Below are positions 19,964 to 21,214 of a stretch of DNA of 21,214 nt, in pieces. The DNA lies in NCBI GenBank assembly GCA_017882945.1, contig JADGON010000239.1, forward strand, positions 1-21,214. The letters are read 5' to 3'. This DNA is from Acidimicrobiia bacterium. Lineage in GTDB: Bacteria > Actinomycetota > Acidimicrobiia > IMCC26256 > JAENVU01. Both the position numbers and the translations under genes were made by a program. The notes beneath the pieces are model-generated. The model did no database searches. It was not told the origin of the DNA and saw only the letters and a program-made list of their open reading frames with translations. The number at the start of each line of letters is the position of its first letter. Position 1 is the stretch's first letter.

Positions 19964-20664
19964 GGAAGGTCGAGCGCGTCCGAGCCGGCGCGCAGCTCCG
20001 AGGCCTTCCCGTCGCGGTAGACGGTCACTGCCCCCGTGCCCGCGACCGACCACCTCGCTCCGGGGCGCCTGACCAGCGCGGTCTGCTCGTCGATGCCGAC
20101 GAGGATGGCGTTGGCCGGCAGCAGGTCGATGGACCGCTCGCGCAGGTGACCGGCAGCACTCCCGTGATACGGGAAGATCGCCACGCCCTCCACGACCCCG
20201 AGGCCAACCGTGTACGCACCACCCCGGGGATCCACCATCGGATCGCAGAGCACGGTCGCCCCCGCACCCGAGGCCGCCAGGACAGCCCCGCTTCGGTACG
20301 CCGCGAGAACCGCGTCGAAGAGCGCCGACCCTTTGAGCACGGAGCGCAGGTGCAGCGGCGAGCCGTCGGCGAAGTAGACGAACCGGGCGTCGCGCACCGT
20401 CTCGGAGATCTCTGCGCTCTCGGCCTCGGTCCGGTGGAGCACGGGAAGCGACCGGACCGTGGCGCCGAGCGGCGCGAAGTGCTTGGTCGCGGCGTCGACG
20501 ACGCGGTTGGGGTGCTCGTACGCCGCGGCGGTCGGGAGGACGAGGACCTCGTTGCCGCCACTCGCTTCCAACAGCGCGGCATCGAGGTCGCGGGTGCCCT
20601 CCTGCCACTCCCCGCCACCCACCAACGCGAGCGTCCCCGCGACCTCGCTCTCAGGTGTGCTCAT
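19960..20664 (-). CDS. Peptidase S51 / class I glutamine amidotransferase-like protein, nucleophile not evident
   Basis: 234 residues. LALVGGGEWQEG at the N-terminus, VLVLPTAAAYEHP, VYFADGSPLHLRSVL and VLAASGAGATVLCDPM follow the order of peptidase E/cyanophycinase-like proteins. In active S51 enzymes the nucleophile is the Ser of a GTSAGA-like motif; here the aligned residues are ASGAGA, with Gly at the nucleophile site and a Ser one place earlier. The GGDQ-like motif is also changed (ADGSP). The C-terminus has a small beta domain (WSVAGTGAVTVYRDG). I start at ATG 20664 because TAGTGT ends seven bases upstream; the longer GTG start (20673) would lie inside that element. It could be a non-peptidase member, so the activity is uncertain. 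Confidence 0.75.
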   Translation of the reverse strand: MSTPESEVAGTLALVGGGEWQEGTRDLDAALLEASGGNEVLVLPTAAAYEHPNRVVDAATKHFAPLGATVRSLPVLHRTEAESAEISETVRDARFVYFADGSPLHLRSVLKGSALFDAVLAAYRSGAVLAASGAGATVLCDPMVDPRGGAYTVGLGVVEGVAIFPYHGSAAGHLRERSIDLLPANAILVGIDEQTALVRRPGARWSVAGTGAVTVYRDGKASELRAGSDALDLP

Positions 20665-20677
20665 CGGCCGCACACTA
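20664..20677 (-). promoter_or_regulatory. -10 element for a leaderless S51-like transcript
   Basis: TAGTGT (20677-20672) fits TANNNT and ends seven bases before ATG 20664, with no Shine-Dalgarno sequence. It also decides the start codon, since the alternative GTG 20673 falls inside the element. Confidence 0.45.
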
Positions 20678-20714
20678 GCGAGCAGGCTCGAGCGGAGCGC
20701 GGGGCCAGCCGCGC

Positions 20715-20761
20715 TTGGCGAGCTCTCCTTACTCGCCGGTAACCTCAGCGACCTCAGGTCG
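20715..20761 (+). promoter_or_regulatory. Promoter with palindromic operator upstream of the hydroxyacyl-CoA dehydrogenase gene
   Basis: TTGGCG (20715-20720), 19-base spacer, and TAACCT (20740-20745) form a plausible promoter with a start near 20752. Exactly there lies a perfect inverted repeat, CGACCT-C-AGGTCG (20749-20761). A protein bound at this site would cover the start point, so it is a good operator candidate. Confidence 0.45.
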
Positions 20762-20780
20762 GCTGCAGGGGGAAGTCACG

Positions 20781-21214
20781 ATGGGCGTCAAGCGCTTGGG
20801 AGTCGTCGGTTCCGGGATCATGGGATCCGGGATCGCGGAAGTCGCATCCAAGGCGGGCATCGATGTCGTCCTGCGAAGCCGCTCGCAGGGCACCGCGGAC
20901 GCGATGGTCGCGGGCCTGGAGAAGTCCCTCGCCAAGCAGGTGGAACGGGGCAAGCTCGAAGCCGGTGAGCGCGACGCCGTCCTCGGACGGGTCCGTGCCG
21001 TCACCGACCTCGGCGAGCTCGGGGACTGCGACCTCGTGCTCGAGTCGATCGTCGAGGACCTCGGGACCAAGAAGCACCTCTTCAGCGAGCTGGACCGCAT
21101 CGTGCGCGAGGGCGCGATCCTCGCGACCAACACCTCCACGCTGCCGGTCGTCGAGATGGCGATGGAGACGGGACGACCCGACCTCGTCTGCGGCATCCAC
21201 TTCTTCAACCCCGC
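20781..21214 (+). CDS. 3-hydroxyacyl-CoA dehydrogenase, N-terminal part (3' end outside window)
   Basis: The first 144 codons are visible. Oxidises 3-hydroxyacyl-CoA to 3-ketoacyl-CoA with NAD in fatty-acid beta-oxidation, or acts on 3-hydroxybutyryl-CoA (FadB2/Hbd type). MGVKRLGVVGSGIMGSGIAE contains the GxGxxG dinucleotide-binding loop. LVLESIVEDLGTKKHLFSEL, ILATNTSTLPV and GIHFFNP are signature motifs of the family, the last close to the catalytic His. AGGGGGA upstream of ATG 20781 supports the start. A promoter with a palindromic operator candidate precedes it. The fusion-free N-terminus suggests the short monofunctional form, but the C-terminus is not seen. Confidence 0.93.
   Translation, partial: MGVKRLGVVGSGIMGSGIAEVASKAGIDVVLRSRSQGTADAMVAGLEKSLAKQVERGKLEAGERDAVLGRVRAVTDLGELGDCDLVLESIVEDLGTKKHLFSELDRIVREGAILATNTSTLPVVEMAMETGRPDLVCGIHFFNP

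Noticed and set aside
1..21214. A defence, mobile or CRISPR system
   Set aside because: No transposase, integrase, phage, nuclease-effector or repeat-spacer pattern is seen on either strand; gene order and composition look like core chromosome.

Overview
The window is a gene-dense, high-GC actinobacterial chromosome segment. A WhiB-family protein, a GlnR-type regulator beside glutamine synthetase, a Get3/ArsA-like ATPase pair of the Rv3679/Rv3680 kind, an actinobacterial-type ErpA and several probable leaderless TANNNT promoters all point to Actinomycetota. The mix suggests a deep-branching class such as Acidimicrobiia, but this is inference; no marker gene here fixes the taxon. I see no insertion sequence, phage gene, CRISPR array or rRNA. 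No stretch over 300 bases lacks a gene; the longest gap is about 160 bases (10043-10200).

Layout. 1-1602: 3' end of a type I glutamine synthetase and, three bases later, a GlnR-like regulator. 1619-3888 (minus): an unusual fusion of a two-cluster [2Fe-2S] domain to a shrunken molybdenum-hydroxylase-like domain, translationally coupled to a RidA protein and followed by a 47-residue membrane protein. 3918-4817: a Tat-exported thioredoxin-like lipoprotein. 4889-7220: an iron-sulfur module of an ErpA-like carrier, a cysteine-rich SufR-like repressor and a divergent Mrp/ApbC ATPase, with two promoters that overlap face to face. 7233-8027: a DUF4239 membrane protein. 8043-11679 (minus): metallo-beta-lactamase-fold hydrolase, Nudix hydrolase, WhiB protein and long-form NfeD protein. 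11701-14374: the ArsA/Get3-like pair and a single-domain receiver protein. 14404-14478: tRNA-Pro(CGG). 14523-16774 (minus): lysC-asd, with an internal start for an aspartokinase beta subunit. 16873-19170: secreted CocE/NonD-type hydrolase. 19193-19963: membrane-anchored cyclophilin. 19960-20664 (minus): S51-like protein. 20781-end: start of a 3-hydroxyacyl-CoA dehydrogenase.

How the genes may work together. Iron-sulfur biology recurs: assembly carriers, a probable cluster-sensing repressor, WhiB and a [2Fe-2S] client. RidA, the metallo-beta-lactamase-fold protein, the Nudix protein, WhiB and the ATPase pair are also neighbours around Rv3672c-Rv3681c of Mycobacterium tuberculosis (from memory), so part of the window looks like a rearranged version of that conserved neighbourhood. 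Several proteins keep a family fold but appear to lack its usual catalytic residues: the molybdenum-hydroxylase-like fusion, NfeD, the S51-like protein and the receiver. Most of the window is ordinary core genome; those degenerate enzymes and the promoter architecture are the best places to look for something new.
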